NCBI GenBank assembly: GCA_038049695.1 | Contig: CP142459.1 | Coordinates: 71,542,501 to 71,606,500 of the forward strand | Length of the DNA stretch: 64,000 nucleotides | Source: Cinnamomum chago | Taxonomy: Eukaryota > Streptophyta > Magnoliopsida > Laurales > Lauraceae | Reading direction: 5' to 3' | Part shown: piece after piece, positions 1-10,640 of the stretch | Layout: the number at the start of each line of letters is the position of its first letter | How positions within the stretch are numbered: the stretch's first letter is position 1 | Position numbers and translations under genes: made by a program | The notes under the pieces: model-generated | What the model saw: the letters and a program-made list of their open reading frames with translations, nothing else | What the model was told of the DNA's origin: nothing | Database searches by the model: none

Positions 1-375
1 GGAAATAAAAGATATAGTAAATTTACTGGATTATTTGGAATGTTACCCGGCTTATTGTTCGATCATGGCCAACTAGGTAAACGACCTGACCCAACGCCCT
101 TCTACAGGGCCAGAAAATAAAGTCTTCATCAGCTCTGAAACCATTTGTAACAACCCGGTTTGCTGTCCACGTGATATTATCCGCTTTGACTCATGGGTTT
201 CCGACCCAATCTTACCTCACGGTTTTTAAAGGGCCTCATGTGAATGTGAGACTAGGTCACATACATATACGCTTAAGATCTGGACTAGCATATTTTCAAT
301 GTGGGACTTATGCACCACTGCATACAAAGTCCTCATAGGACCCAACTCCCTTCAACGGGGGAGCCATAGGTAGGG
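1..375. repeat. Dispersed plant repeat, unclassified
   Basis: No ORF is supported. The stretch at about 148-235 (TTGTAACAACCCGGTTTGC, then a cytosine-rich run and a CACGGTTTTTAAAGGGCC block) resembles a family of dispersed repeats common in plant genomes whose members begin TGTAACAGCCC and carry AAGGTTTTTAAAACG further on. I recognise the wording of this repeat but cannot assign a superfamily or find its ends. The rest of 1-375 shows nothing else that I can name. Confidence 0.4.
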
Positions 376-780
376 GCGGACCTACATGTAGGCCATGGCC
401 CCTCTTAAGTTTTTAAATTGCTACTTTTTACCACTAAGATTTTTGTAATTTTTTTAATTTGCCTCCTAAAGTATTAAAAAAAAAATTTAATAAATTTTAT
501 TTGGTCCCCTAGTTCCATTTTTTGGGTTAGCCCCTGGCCGCTCGCATGACTTGTAATGTCATATCTTGACTCGGACAGTTTTTGAGCACCTTGTTTTACA
601 GATGATAAGACATATGATATGCACCAATTATCTACATTTTTTTCTTTTTTAATATGAGTAACGCAAACAATACTTAAAGAGTTGAAAAGATCAAGCAAGC
701 ACAAGCAGGTAGAATCCAAAAGCCTAAACCCTGGATTCTTGGAGTTGAAGGGTATCTCTAAGATCCAGTGCATATGGAGA
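376..780. other. Intergenic stretch, possible transposon end
   Basis: No gene is supported. The phrase GTAGGGGCGGACCTACATG near 371-391 resembles the terminus of a dispersed plant DNA-transposon repeat (GGGGCGGA-type ends), followed by an A/T-rich body. The 103-codon minus-strand reading frame here has no recognisable domain and is probably chance. Confidence 0.25.
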
Positions 781-894
781 ACCATGAAGATTTATTTAGT
801 CCCTAGAACTCTCAGAAGAATTCCATGGAGGGACTTATGAACCATGAAGATTTATTTAGTCCCTAGAACTCTCAGAAGAATTCCATGGAGGGAC
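779..894. repeat. 60-bp tandem duplication
   Basis: Positions 781-834 are repeated without a mismatch at 841-894, so the period is exactly 60 bp. The last six bases of each unit differ (TTATGA versus CCCAAA). Both copies begin ACCATGAAGATTTATTTAGT. The identity implies a recent slippage or duplication event, or an assembly or sequencing artefact. Confidence 0.85.
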
Positions 895-1499
895 CCAAAA
901 CAGATGAGGCTTAAAATAGACAAAATCCAAAGCAAAAGGTATTCTCCTATTAGGATTTTAGAGTTCCATAAACAAACAGGCCCTATAGAGTTCCAAGGAT
1001 CCATGCAGTCCAGTATGAGAAACCCCACAAGGAGTGTCTCCTTCACCCTTGGCAAAAGAGCCAATATTTTCATGCGCCTCTTTAGGGGCGTTTGTGTAGC
1101 GCCAGTACAAAAAAGGGTGGACAATTGCTCGACATGCTTACTGCAATAACGAAATGGCCTTCCAATCCCTCCTTTTTTGGGATTTTCCCACCAAGATCCA
1201 AACATCTTCAACAGAGTGGTAAGAAAGCCAGATCCGTGGAAGAGAAAATGCCCGGTTTTTCCTTCCGAGACCAGCACTATATCCATTCTTAAGGAAGAAA
1301 ATAGGGCCTTTTCATAATATTTTAGACAAAATGGATAAACAACTGATGGCATTAGACCCATATTCACCAGACCACATAGACAATGGATTATAAAAATGTA
1401 CATGGGCCTTATTATTTCAGCCCATGTTATAATCGGGTCCAGATTCGATGGGAAACAATGGTCAAATGTCCCCAACACGAAAAAACTAAACTTTGCCAA
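852..1499 (-). other. Unassigned 215-codon open frame
   Basis: An uninterrupted minus-strand frame of 215 codons begins at an ATG at the right end. The predicted protein is hydrophobic and Leu/Phe/Ile-rich near both ends, with a basic middle. I recognise no domain. An overlapping plus-strand frame of 101 codons (844-1149) is also open, so the openness may reflect composition. Its left end overlaps the second unit of the 60-bp duplication. It could be an organelle-derived or transposon-derived fragment, but I see no diagnostic motif, and I would not call it a gene without expression evidence. Confidence 0.15.
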
Positions 1500-2600
1500 A
1501 AAGACTAGAGATAGTTAATTTTCTTAAGAATTTTGTTTCTATTTATGCTTAACATCAAATAGGGCCAGGTATTTGTTAACTGTACGTATTGAACATGGAT
1601 GCAATTTTCTTCAATGTGTAGGCAATTTCAATGCCATGTTTTCATTGCTTCCTTTAATTGGGGATAAAATAAAATTATTGTTTCTTTGGAGGAAAATGGT
1701 CTTCCTTGGTTTCTAATGATTTGTGGGGGGAAAAAAAAAACCTGATAACTTCATGTTGTTACCGCATCATATAGGGGTGGCTTGTATGCCACTAAAATAA
1801 ACCATGGTTTGGAATAAATTATTTAGAAGTAAAAATAGGCTTACTGGATATTGTTAGCCAATAGTAATTGCAAATTGTTTGGTCGCCATATTAATGATTG
1901 TGTCTATTGCCTTTTAGAGATGATAATAAAGTTTTTAAACAACATATTTCTTTGAAAGAGTTTCTAGCTAAAATTTGTTATTTTGGAAATTCATAAACCA
2001 AAAATTCCCAACGTCTCACATTCCCATTAGAAAATCTACTAAAGAAGCAAGCCCTTATAAAAAAATAAATGAAAAAGAGGCTTGAGAGTACCCATGTTCT
2101 TCGTCCCATTGTACGCCCCAAAAAAAAAAAAAATGGTTTTCCTTTATTATTATTAATTTTTGCTTAAATTGTGTTTTCCATTTAGGATGGGTCGGGTCAG
2201 GCTTGGGGCTCTCTACTACTGCAGTCAATCCATTCCTGCCCCATATATTAAATGGGCCCAAAATAAACCCTAGCTCATCTCATTATTAAAACCTAAGGCC
2301 CAAGCCCGATCGAACCAAGTCGGGGCCGACTCGGGCCCGGCCCGGCCCGGTCCATGACCACCCTTGAATCTCACTATAGAATTGTCCAGATCCTCATGAT
2401 CCATGCCATCTCATAACTGGCCCAGCTGATATGTAGAGATGAGAAATCCCATGGGCCATGGGCAAACGAAAGCCGTTCATCTAGTGGGCCCCACAATTCG
2501 ATTCGTAGGTACGTCTCAACCACACGAGACACAACCACCAAAACACGACGCACAATAAAAGAGAAAAAAAAACCCACAGCCCACAGGTCAGTTTTTTCCC
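1500..2600. other. Intergenic region upstream of the ACINUS-like gene
   Basis: No coding sequence is supported. The first half is AT-rich. Around 2296-2366 there is a very GC-rich block (CGGGCCCGGCCCGGCCCGG followed by TCCATGACCACCCTTG). Read on the minus strand it starts AAGGGTGGTCATGGACCGGG, the style of the ends of many plant hAT-like non-autonomous elements. The promoter of the downstream plus-strand gene should lie in the last few hundred bases. Confidence 0.3.
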
Positions 2601-2917
2601 TCTCGGTCCGTCTCCGCGCAGCACTGCAGAGAGCTCGAAAACTCGGCAGCGGAAAAACCAAAAACCCTAGAAACCTTTCTTTTCCTCGATTTCTCGAGGA
2701 TTCTTCGTCTAATCTCTCTCTTTCTTTCTTTCTTCCTTTTTCTTGTCTTTTAGTTGTCTTTTTCAGGGAAAGAAGCGAAGGAAGATGGGGATCATTGGCG
2801 TTTGGCTCTTGTTTTGATTAGTTTCCGTTTTTTTTCCTGAATCTAATGGGTCTTTGTCTGTTTTGAAATTAGGGTTTTGCTTCTGAGCTGCAATTGTTGG
2901 AACCCAATAATTGGCGG
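2600..2917 (+). promoter_or_regulatory. Probable 5'-UTR first exon of the ACINUS-like gene
   Basis: The stretch has the look of a plant leader: a telo-box (AAACCCTA, about 2662-2669) followed by CT-rich DNA (CTCTCTCTTTCTTTCTTTC). It ends at a donor-like G|GTGAGT at 2917/2918. The matching acceptor is TTTGTTGTTTAG at 6226, so the coding exon would carry leader from 6227 to the ATG at 6271. The transcription start is not visible, so the left edge is approximate. The exon is inferred and needs RNA support. Confidence 0.5.
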
Positions 2918-3389
2918 GTGAGTTTTCTATGTTTTTGTTCATGGTTGGATGTGATTTTATCGTTTTCAATTTGGGTCTTGCTGTCTATGTTATCTTGTCT
3001 GCTTATATGAAGTTTGGAGCGTAGGAAAGTAGTTTCTTTTTTGTAGCATGTTGATGATTTCTTTCTCTTCCTTTTGCTTTCCATTTCATTTGAGAAAGTT
3101 GGTTTTAGGGTTTTTTTTAATCCCTTTTGTTCTGTGTGTTTTTTCTTTGTAATGAGTGCATTGGGTTTTCTTTTTTCTTCTTTTTTTTGGCTTGGTTTGT
3201 GCTTGTGAAAATGCTGTTAACAGTAAAAGATGAGTAGAAGAGAAGAAGATGGTTTTGGTAGAGGAAAACACTTTGTAAGAGAGCAGAAATGTTCCATTAA
3301 CATAATCCCGCAATACAAACTTTTCAAGTTAAAAGCTTTATCTAAAGTAACTACCCCATTTTACACAACTGAAAAACTACCCAACATAT

Positions 3390-3649
3390 TAGCCTATTTG
3401 TTCCTGGCGTCTTTCTTCCATGTGGGTTGAATGGCGGCATGGCTGACTCTTTGGCCAAGCAAGGGGTTGATAGGACTGGTCGTTTGTTTGCTTCTCTCTT
3501 GTAGTTTTTCTTTCGGTATTGGTATAAGGCTTGTGTAGCAATAGTTGGTATTTGTATTTTTTTTTGTTTTTCTGAATTTTTTTGCTTGTATGTTCCTTTT
3601 TCTTTTAATAAGATTGACTGTCACCGATGATTAAAAAAAAAAAAAAAAA
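3390..3649 (+). mobile_element. 5'-truncated LINE (L1-type) 3' end with poly(A) and target duplication
   Basis: Translating the plus strand from about 3426 gives GLNGGMADSLAKQGVDR and then a stop at 3502. This is the typical end of the RNase H-like domain of plant L1-type LINEs. A short 3' tail follows and then an A-run at 3633-3649. The insertion is flanked by a near-perfect duplication: AAAACTACCCAACATAT at 3373-3389 and AAAACTATCCAACACAT at 3646-3662 (two mismatches). All upstream reverse transcriptase is missing, as is usual for 5'-truncated LINE insertions. Confidence 0.8.
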
Positions 3650-4128
3650 CTATCCAACACATAACAAGAAACTACAATGGTAAAGCTATAAAAGAAATAG
3701 AGTAACTGTCCAATATGTGGAAGTAGATTGTACACTGCTCTTCCCTTATTTAAAACCTTGCCCTCGTGGTTTGAATGAAATATGTCTTTGGTGAAACTTC
3801 TGCAATTTCTACCATGTCGTGTATTCAGTGGGTAGATGAGCCCACTTAATGAGCGCTCCAATGTCAACTCAGTGGTTATGTTTCACTATCCTATGGTGCG
3901 GTATGGACTCTGACACAAGTTCAGTGAACCCTTTCTAAGAAAAATGAGGAAGATTGTGGACCAATGTTGATTAATCTTTTTTCCTTATCAGGTAACATGA
4001 AAAGCACGATTTTTTTTTTTATAACTTTTCAGAGGTAACTGGGATTATAAGCAACACTTTTAATTTTCTCTAGAACTTGATAAGCCCTCTCCCTGGAGTA
4101 GGACTGATGACTGTCAGTAAGGCTACAA

Positions 4129-5402
4129 CTAAAGATAGGCCGCGCCATCAACTTCAAACTCATGTTTAATTATATCTTCATTGGCATGCTGTTTTTGTCG
4201 AGCTTGAGCAGCACATGAATTCTCCTTAAACAACTCGAGAATTTGATTGCGACTTTGCAAAGCTTCTTCGGCATGTTGCTCATTAGTGGTACTGGAAACG
4301 TAAGTCACTGTTGGAGGAGATTGTTCATAAACTGCTTCATGCGGAATCATGCTGTTTGATTCATGGTAGGTACCACTTACCAGGTAGTATTATATCATCA
4401 CCTATATCCCAAGGAAAATATGTGATCATAGCCTAGAAAACACCTTGAATAAATTTTCAAGCAGCGATTTACTTGTTTCGTTTGACCATCAGGTTTCAGA
4501 TGGTATATGAAGACATTTGTAACTTGGGCCTATTTCTTTACCGGAATTTATGACTAGAATTTGGGATGTTGGGGTTTTTTGGACATGATGTGACATCTTG
4601 TCCATTGACATTTGAAATGCTATGTTTCTTTCAGTAGAGTTTCAAATTCCAACCACTCAAAAGACTTTTTGGAATTTTTGGAATTCCATTCTATACCATT
4701 TGTAGGAATTTCAAATCCTCCATCAAGAAGAGGGATTTGGAATTCCACCTAAAGGGACAACTTTTGGAGAATTTGAAATTCTCCCAGACATGAATTCTTG
4801 AAATTCTGATAAAGAAACAGGCAATGTCATGCAGCATAAAGAATTCCTGCCTACGGAATACAGAATCTCAATCAATAACTATGGAATGTGACATATCATG
4901 CAGCTTAAAATTATATTAACAAATACCTTGATCACTATGGATGAGTGAGAGGGACAAAGTGTGTATATCACTAACATTTCCATTATTACAAAAAAGAAGA
5001 AGAAGAAGAAGAAGAAGAAGAAGAGATTTTCCCATGTGACTTAGGCAAGCCATCAATATAATCCAGGTAGACATCAGTTGATACACACTTAGGAATTGGC
5101 AACAGTTGGAGAGGAGCGATGGTGATATTGATTATCCTATACTCTTTTGGCATACATTACACTCAACAATATGTTGTTTAATTTCTTTTTGAACCCAACA
5201 CCTAGAGAACCTTGGAAATGCACTTGTAGGTCTTTAAATAACTGGAATTCCTATATTCATGTGAATCATGGAATGCTTTTAAGATTTCTTCATTCCAGCC
5301 AGATAATATATCATTATCAACCACTACTCGATTCTTAAAACGTAGCTGATCTTGTCTAAAGTACAGTGGTGAACTGAACCAGGCGTGTCTCATGCTTTCC
5401 AT
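4129..5402 (-). mobile_element. Degenerate Ty3/gypsy polyprotein relic (integrase part)
   Basis: Three blocks in order on the minus strand match plant gypsy polyproteins. At 5202-5402 RFKNRVVVDND leads to ILKAFHDSHE and LKTYKCIS, the region before and inside the integrase zinc-finger. At about 5033-5098 YLDYIDGLPKSHGK matches the start of the integrase core (usually MDFIEGLPKS). At 4129-4350 AVYEQSPPT leads to a charged stretch, the integrase C-terminal part. Stops and frame breaks separate the blocks and an AAG microsatellite interrupts the core. No LTRs were found nearby. It is dead and lies in the 5'-UTR intron, antisense to the gene. Confidence 0.8.
4990..5025. repeat. (AAG)n microsatellite
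   Basis: About eleven consecutive AAG/AGA units within the gypsy integrase relic. Confidence 0.95.
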
Positions 5403-6270
5403 GTAATTTTGTCCATTTGGATCCTTTATAGCTTCATTTCTGAATTCACTGATACTTTGGTTTGGGAATTGAAATTGATATAGCTGTTAATTAAGCTTCT
5501 TAATCATGACGAGAATGGCCTTTTGCAACTTAGGTCTCAACTCGACTCTTGTATTCATGTATTAAATGCTTCTACTTGGTTTCTTTTTTGTTACCATGTT
5601 TCTTTTGTTTGGTGATGTCTACTCTTCAATCTCTCCTATCAGTTAATTTTCTGCTGAAATTTCTACACTCGCTCATTTTCTATCATTAGTTTTATGCATA
5701 TTTCATATTCTGTGCCATGTTATATTGGTTACTTTCTGGTCCTGCATGTATTATGGTTGTGTGGTGTTATGATTTATCTTAATATTAAAAAAATGATTTA
5801 TTGATTTTCATTGATTTATTTAATTTTTTTTGTTCTGTTTTGTATTATATTTAAGTTGGTTCATCAGATTCTGCTTTATATTCTGCATTGTGAAGTTGGT
5901 TCATGAGATTAAGCGCACTGTGTTTACTGACATGAGTAATTTTTTTTGGTATGAGCTTAGTCATTAGTGTGGTCGATGAGCTTGTAGTCTTGTATTTTCC
6001 AATCCATCTTGCATTACATTATCTCTGGGTTTATTACATTTTTTTTTATAATAAAATTGGTTTTAATTTTGTTTATTTTCTTCTAACAAGTTGTCTGTTT
6101 GGATGTGGTAGTAACTGTTCTTTGGTTTCTGGAAAGTCTCTGTTTTTTTTTTCCTCCCTTTTCTCTGATTGTTTTCCTGTGCAGAACCAGTAATAGTTAT
6201 AATGTGGATTTCATTTTGTTGTTTAGGGTCACAAATACAGAACTGGTTTGGGTTTAAGTGATTGAGGAAG

Positions 6271-9200
6271 ATGTCATCACCGTATCCTGTCCTTTACAAT
6301 CGACCAATTGATCAATGGAAGGTAACAGAGTTGAAGGAGGAGCTTCGGAAACGGAAACTCATGACGAAGGGCTTGAAGGAGGATTTGGTGAAAAGGCTGG
6401 ATGAAGCGATTCACAATGAGAGGGAATCTGTTAATGAAGAACTGGGCAATGGTTTTGGTCTTGACTCTGATTCTGAGGTCAAATCTGAAGATTCAAAGTC
6501 AAAGCCTATAGGTAGTCAAGTGGTAGAAGAAGCTACAGGCTATGTTGTGGATGAAGGTGAGAAGGTGGATAATGTGGATGTTGCTGCTGCCACTGTTGAC
6601 ATTGGTGGTGACAATGCCAATGCCGAGACTGCTCAAGAGGACCAAATTCAAGATGGGAAGTCAATGGATGGTACTGATAAAAACAGCAAGGTGGACGAAA
6701 CCGTCATCCATACCGTTTCCATGGAAAACAGTGTCATCGACGGACAGAGTGTAGAAACCAAATTAGAATCCAGTGCTCAAGTGACAAAGTGCAATATTCA
6801 GGTAGAGAATGAGGATTCAAAGCCTCCCTCTTTTGAAGATGTCAAGTCCAACATTTCCGATCCAAATAACCAGGTATCTGAGGTCAGCCCCATTTTAGGG
6901 TTTCAAGTAAAATGTGAGTCTATTTCTACTGATTCTGTCTCAATTAATGAAAAGAATGAACTAAAGGATAATTTGAATGCTGATAATTTGAATTTAGAAC
7001 TAGAAGTTGTTAAGCCAGAGATGGTGGAACCATCATCCCGTGATGTTCCTGCTATTGGTGGTGATTTACATTCATTGGGTGATCAAGAGCCAGGTGAGAA
7101 CCAGGGCTCTATGGAAGAGTTACATGACACCAATGCTGCAACTGCAGACCTTATCAAGAAAAATGAAAGTACAGATGCAGGGTCACCAGAGAAACTAAAT
7201 TTAGACCGAAGTTCGGGTGATGATTCTCTGGAGGAGGATGTTTTGGACAGTAAACAAATTGATTCCAATCATAATTCTGATGAAGCTATTGATAGGAATG
7301 AGTCGACGATGGAATTGCCTGTTGTAAAAGAGGGAAGCGCTGATGTAGCTATGGAAGTTGGGCCATCTCCTGGCAAGAGGGTTCCTGATGAAAAGAACCA
7401 TAACCTGGAGATTTCCTCAGAGAAAAGAAAGCTTGAAGGTGACCTTCCCCACCCTCCCCCCCCCCCTCCCTCCCATTATAAGATTCTGTGATTATAAATT
7501 GTGCTTCCTTTTATAAATTTTCTTCTCACAGGAGAAAAGTCCCTCTTTGTTTACTGAATGAAAATATAGTAGCTTCTTTGTTTATTTTTTAATTCATATG
7601 ATCTGCTGCTTCTTTTTCTTGGGTATATTTCTTGTTGGACTCTTTTAAGGAAAAATTTCTCTATACTGTTTTTAACTTTTAAAATTTATCAATAAATCTG
7701 CGATGCTGTAGTTTGGAATAATGACTTCTGTTATCATCATTTTTTTTATTATTGGGCTTCTGAGTTGATGATTCATCAAATGCTTGTGGAAGGTAACTAT
7801 TGTGATTAGCAGTAAGCTTCTGCTAATAGGACTGCTACATTTCTAGAAAACCCTATATTTCTTGAAAATGATGTGATCAGCAATGCTGTGTATGATACAA
7901 CCTTTACTTTCTAAAAATTGCCTTCGAACTTGCATGGTTGGACCAAGAGAATTTTGAAAGCTAGCTCTTATGGCCTTTTGTATTTAATGTCTTCACAGAT
8001 CAGGAACTGGTTGGGAACAGTGAGCCTTCAAAGAGGCAGCGCCGATGGAACTCAGAAACCATTAAAGTTCCTGAGCCACAGACCACTAACCTGACACCTT
8101 CAAGTACACCTAAGGATGCATTTCAGTATACTCCTAGACGTGCATTCACCAGATCTGACTCAACAGTCAGTGGAGATTCTCCAAAAGAGCGCATTGGTAG
8201 GTGCTTGTGGATTTGGTGTATTAATTCCCAAGTTCACTAAGATTTTGTAACTTATTACTTCTATATTGGCAGTTCCAATATCACAGAAAACACCGACAAC
8301 TTCCTTGAGAATTGATCGTTTTCTGCGCCCATTTACTCTGAAAGCTGTGCAGGAGCTTCTGGCAAAAACTGGGACTGTGACTGATTTCTGGATGGACCAT
8401 ATTAAGACACACTGCTATGTGACGGTATATTATTGTTTCTTCCTTTCAACTTTCTTGAATAACTTACAACTGGCAAGGAGAGGATTTCAAGGCTATAGGG
8501 GTGGAAGCCACCTGACTTAGAGAAGCTTGGGATATGAAAATGAAGGCTACTTAGAGAACCATAATATACTAACTAGTGAGTAGTCGATGCGGCCCTGATC
8601 AGAGACCATAATAGGTTGTGCTTCTGGATAGCACTGGCCAAATCCTCATGGGATTCTTAGTAAGACAGGCAGGCCAAGCTCCCGGATGGGGCTGGCTGAA
8701 TCTCCAAGGGCTTCCATGCACACGAGCACTCTCAATTGAAGTGGCACTCACAACTAAAGAGAGACTGAACAATTTCTTTATTGAAGTAATGAAAGATGAT
8801 CTTACCCAAAGGAGGTACGTTCATAATTATAGGTTTCTGATGTGATGTTCCTTCCTAGGTAAATCCCATCCTGACTACACTTCCTAATTTTCTCCTAATT
8901 TATCTCAAATTAGAAACTTACTAAACTAATCTATATAAAAAAACCTCCTAACTAAAGAGTCTTAATTGACTCAAAATTCCTTTGCCAAACGTCCTTGAGT
9001 GCATTAATTCATCCAAGTCTCGGTTGCATTGGACCACATAAATCAATTGAAGCAGTTATCGTGCCCTTAGTTAACAGCAATGGCACCACAACAATCCTAT
9101 ATGAAAGTTATTTCTTTGTAAATTCTCATTAAAGAATCTACAATCTTCTTTGGCCACTAGCTATCTTATCATGGTATTACTTGCATTGCATCTTGGACTC

Positions 9201-9826
9201 AGGGCAATGGTGATTAGTTTATCTGTGCCCACATTCATCTATGAGCATCAAACCATTCAACTCACCACAGGCCCAAGGTCTTTTAGGCATACAAAGTGGC
9301 ATTGCAGTTAAAGTCTTTGTTGTAGGATGGGGTCTGACAAGATGACTTTGTTTTTATGTAGTATTCATCTGGGGAAGAAGCTGTAGCAACTCGGAATGCC
9401 TTGTACAATCTGCAGTGGCCTCCGAATGGTGGACGCCTTCTCACAGCTGACTTTGTTGATCCCCAAGAAGTGAAGACACGTGTTGACGCCCCTCCACAGT
9501 CTCCTGTACCTGTCAGCCCCAGCGCGACTGCTCCTGCCCCCACTTCCCAACCTCAACCTGCCTCTCACCAACATACCCTCAGGCAGCAGTTGCCGCCCCC
9601 ACCTCCCCTCCCACCACCACCACCACCACCTTTGTCTGACCCACTGCCAGTGAGGGAACGGCTTTCTCTTCCTCCACCACCACCAAAGAAACCTGACCCA
9701 CCTATTGTCACACTTGATGATCTCTTCAGGAAAACCAGAGCCACCCCTAGGATCTACTACTTGCCACTATCCGAAGAACAGGTCGCAGCAAAGCTGACTG
9801 CACAGGCCAGAAGCAGGAAGGACTAG
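6271..9826 (+). CDS. ACINUS: ACINUS-like SAP domain / RRM / RSB-motif protein (ASAP complex subunit)
   Basis: Four coding exons: 6271-7438, 7999-8196, 8273-8424 and 9362-9826. They join in frame with GT/AG borders to 660 residues. The start is the ATG at 6271 (MSSPYPVLYNRPIDQWK); the reading frame is open a little upstream but has no earlier ATG. A SAP domain (DNA/RNA-binding helix-turn-helix) covers about residues 12-47. A long acidic, Ser/Asp-rich linker follows, then KRQRRW, an RRM-like fold (RIDRFLRPF to RLLTADFVDP), a Pro-rich stretch, and a C-terminal RSB motif (TLDDLFRKT...IYYLPLSEEQ) that in this family binds RNPS1/SR45 and SAP18. The domain order matches Arabidopsis AtACINUS (At4g39680), a nuclear ASAP subunit tied to the exon junction complex and alternative splicing. 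Failure to splice the first coding intron would add 17 codons and stop at 7491, removing the RRM and RSB motif. Confidence 0.92.
8425..9361 (+). other. Largest coding-region intron of the ACINUS-like gene
   Basis: About 940 bp between GTATAT and TTATGTAG, splitting the RRM-like domain between VT and YSSGEE. Open frames inside it (8438-8520, 8618-8845) show no recognisable domain. The middle (8600-8800) has a mixed-GC texture unlike the AT-rich flanks and may be an old insertion, but I cannot name it. Confidence 0.6.
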
Positions 9827-10640
9827 AGGTAAGAGTTGTAACACATTTAGCAAACCTCTTGGGTAATTCTTCAATAAGGTTTATGGTGTTAATGGTTGGT
9901 TATTTCAATGATTCTGTCTTTACAGGTTTGATGCCTGACAGCCAGGAACTACATCGCTGAGTTGAAGCAGAGCTGATAATTTCCATTGACTAACTGAGGC
10001 TTTGTATGCACTGGTTCAAGGAGGTTTGAGTTAAGAGTTGGGAGTCAGTGACTGCCTTTGAATATTGAGAGATCCTTTTCCTGAGTAGAAGCCAGGACTT
10101 TTCTCTTGCTATCTGGATTTATGTTATAGCAAACACCAGTCAGTTGTATGATGTGGTCTTATTCTTAGAATGCAGTGGTTGATGGCTATTTTCTTCCTGG
10201 ATGCACATCTGATCTGTAGTGGATATCATTGTATTGGCATTGAGGGCATGGCAATAGTACTGGGATATTAATGATTGCAACCCTTTATACAAATCTTGTT
10301 CCAACTTTGCCAGCACTTGGTTTGCCAAGCCCTTCTATTCTGATCCACTGATGAGATGCATTTCTGCCATGTCTTAGGCTAGCTTCGGGAACCACCCATG
10401 TTTGTTTATCAGTTGGTCCATTTCTTTTCGGTAGCGAGATCATCTTTGTTATCAAAAAGTCTAACTGTCCATGGGATCCAACGGCCTGGCTGGGAGACCG
10501 GGCCATGGGTCGGTCTCCCAGTCAGGACAGCTAGCAGGGCTGCTTTGTTATTACCTATAAAAGAGAGTTGCATTCACGAACCTTTTTGTTTCACGTCTTT
10601 GCGACAGAATTCTCTTGTTGCACAAATGCACCCCTAGTCA
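9827..10640 (+). other. 3' UTR and downstream of the ACINUS-like gene, with a possible UTR intron
   Basis: After the stop at 9826 a donor-like AGGTAAGAG (9828-9836) and an acceptor-like TTTACAG (about 9926) suggest a 3'-UTR intron of about 95 bp. The 3' end of the transcript is not marked clearly. A strong hairpin lies at 10485-10526. Confidence 0.4.
10485..10526. repeat. Hairpin with 16-bp arms
   Basis: CCTGGCTGGGAGACCG (10485-10500) is the reverse complement of CGGTCTCCCAGTCAGG (10511-10526) apart from one position, with a 10-base loop (GGCCATGGGT). It stands out in GC content from its surroundings. It could be a short foldback element or an RNA hairpin near the 3' end of the ACINUS-like transcript. 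Confidence 0.8.

Larger units (their letters stand above)
2918..6226 (+). other. Long 5'-UTR intron of the ACINUS-like gene (inferred)
   Basis: About 3.3 kb lies between the GTGAGT donor and the TTTAG acceptor. It contains an old LINE 3' end (about 3390-3649), a degenerate Ty3/gypsy integrase relic on the minus strand (4129-5402), an AAG microsatellite and AT-rich filler. No other gene is seen. Its length and repeat load depend on the leader-intron model being right. Confidence 0.45.

Noticed and set aside
4129-5402. Possible intact retrotransposon inside the ACINUS leader intron
   Set aside because: Only short integrase-region blocks remain, with stops between them; no protease, reverse transcriptase or LTRs were found.
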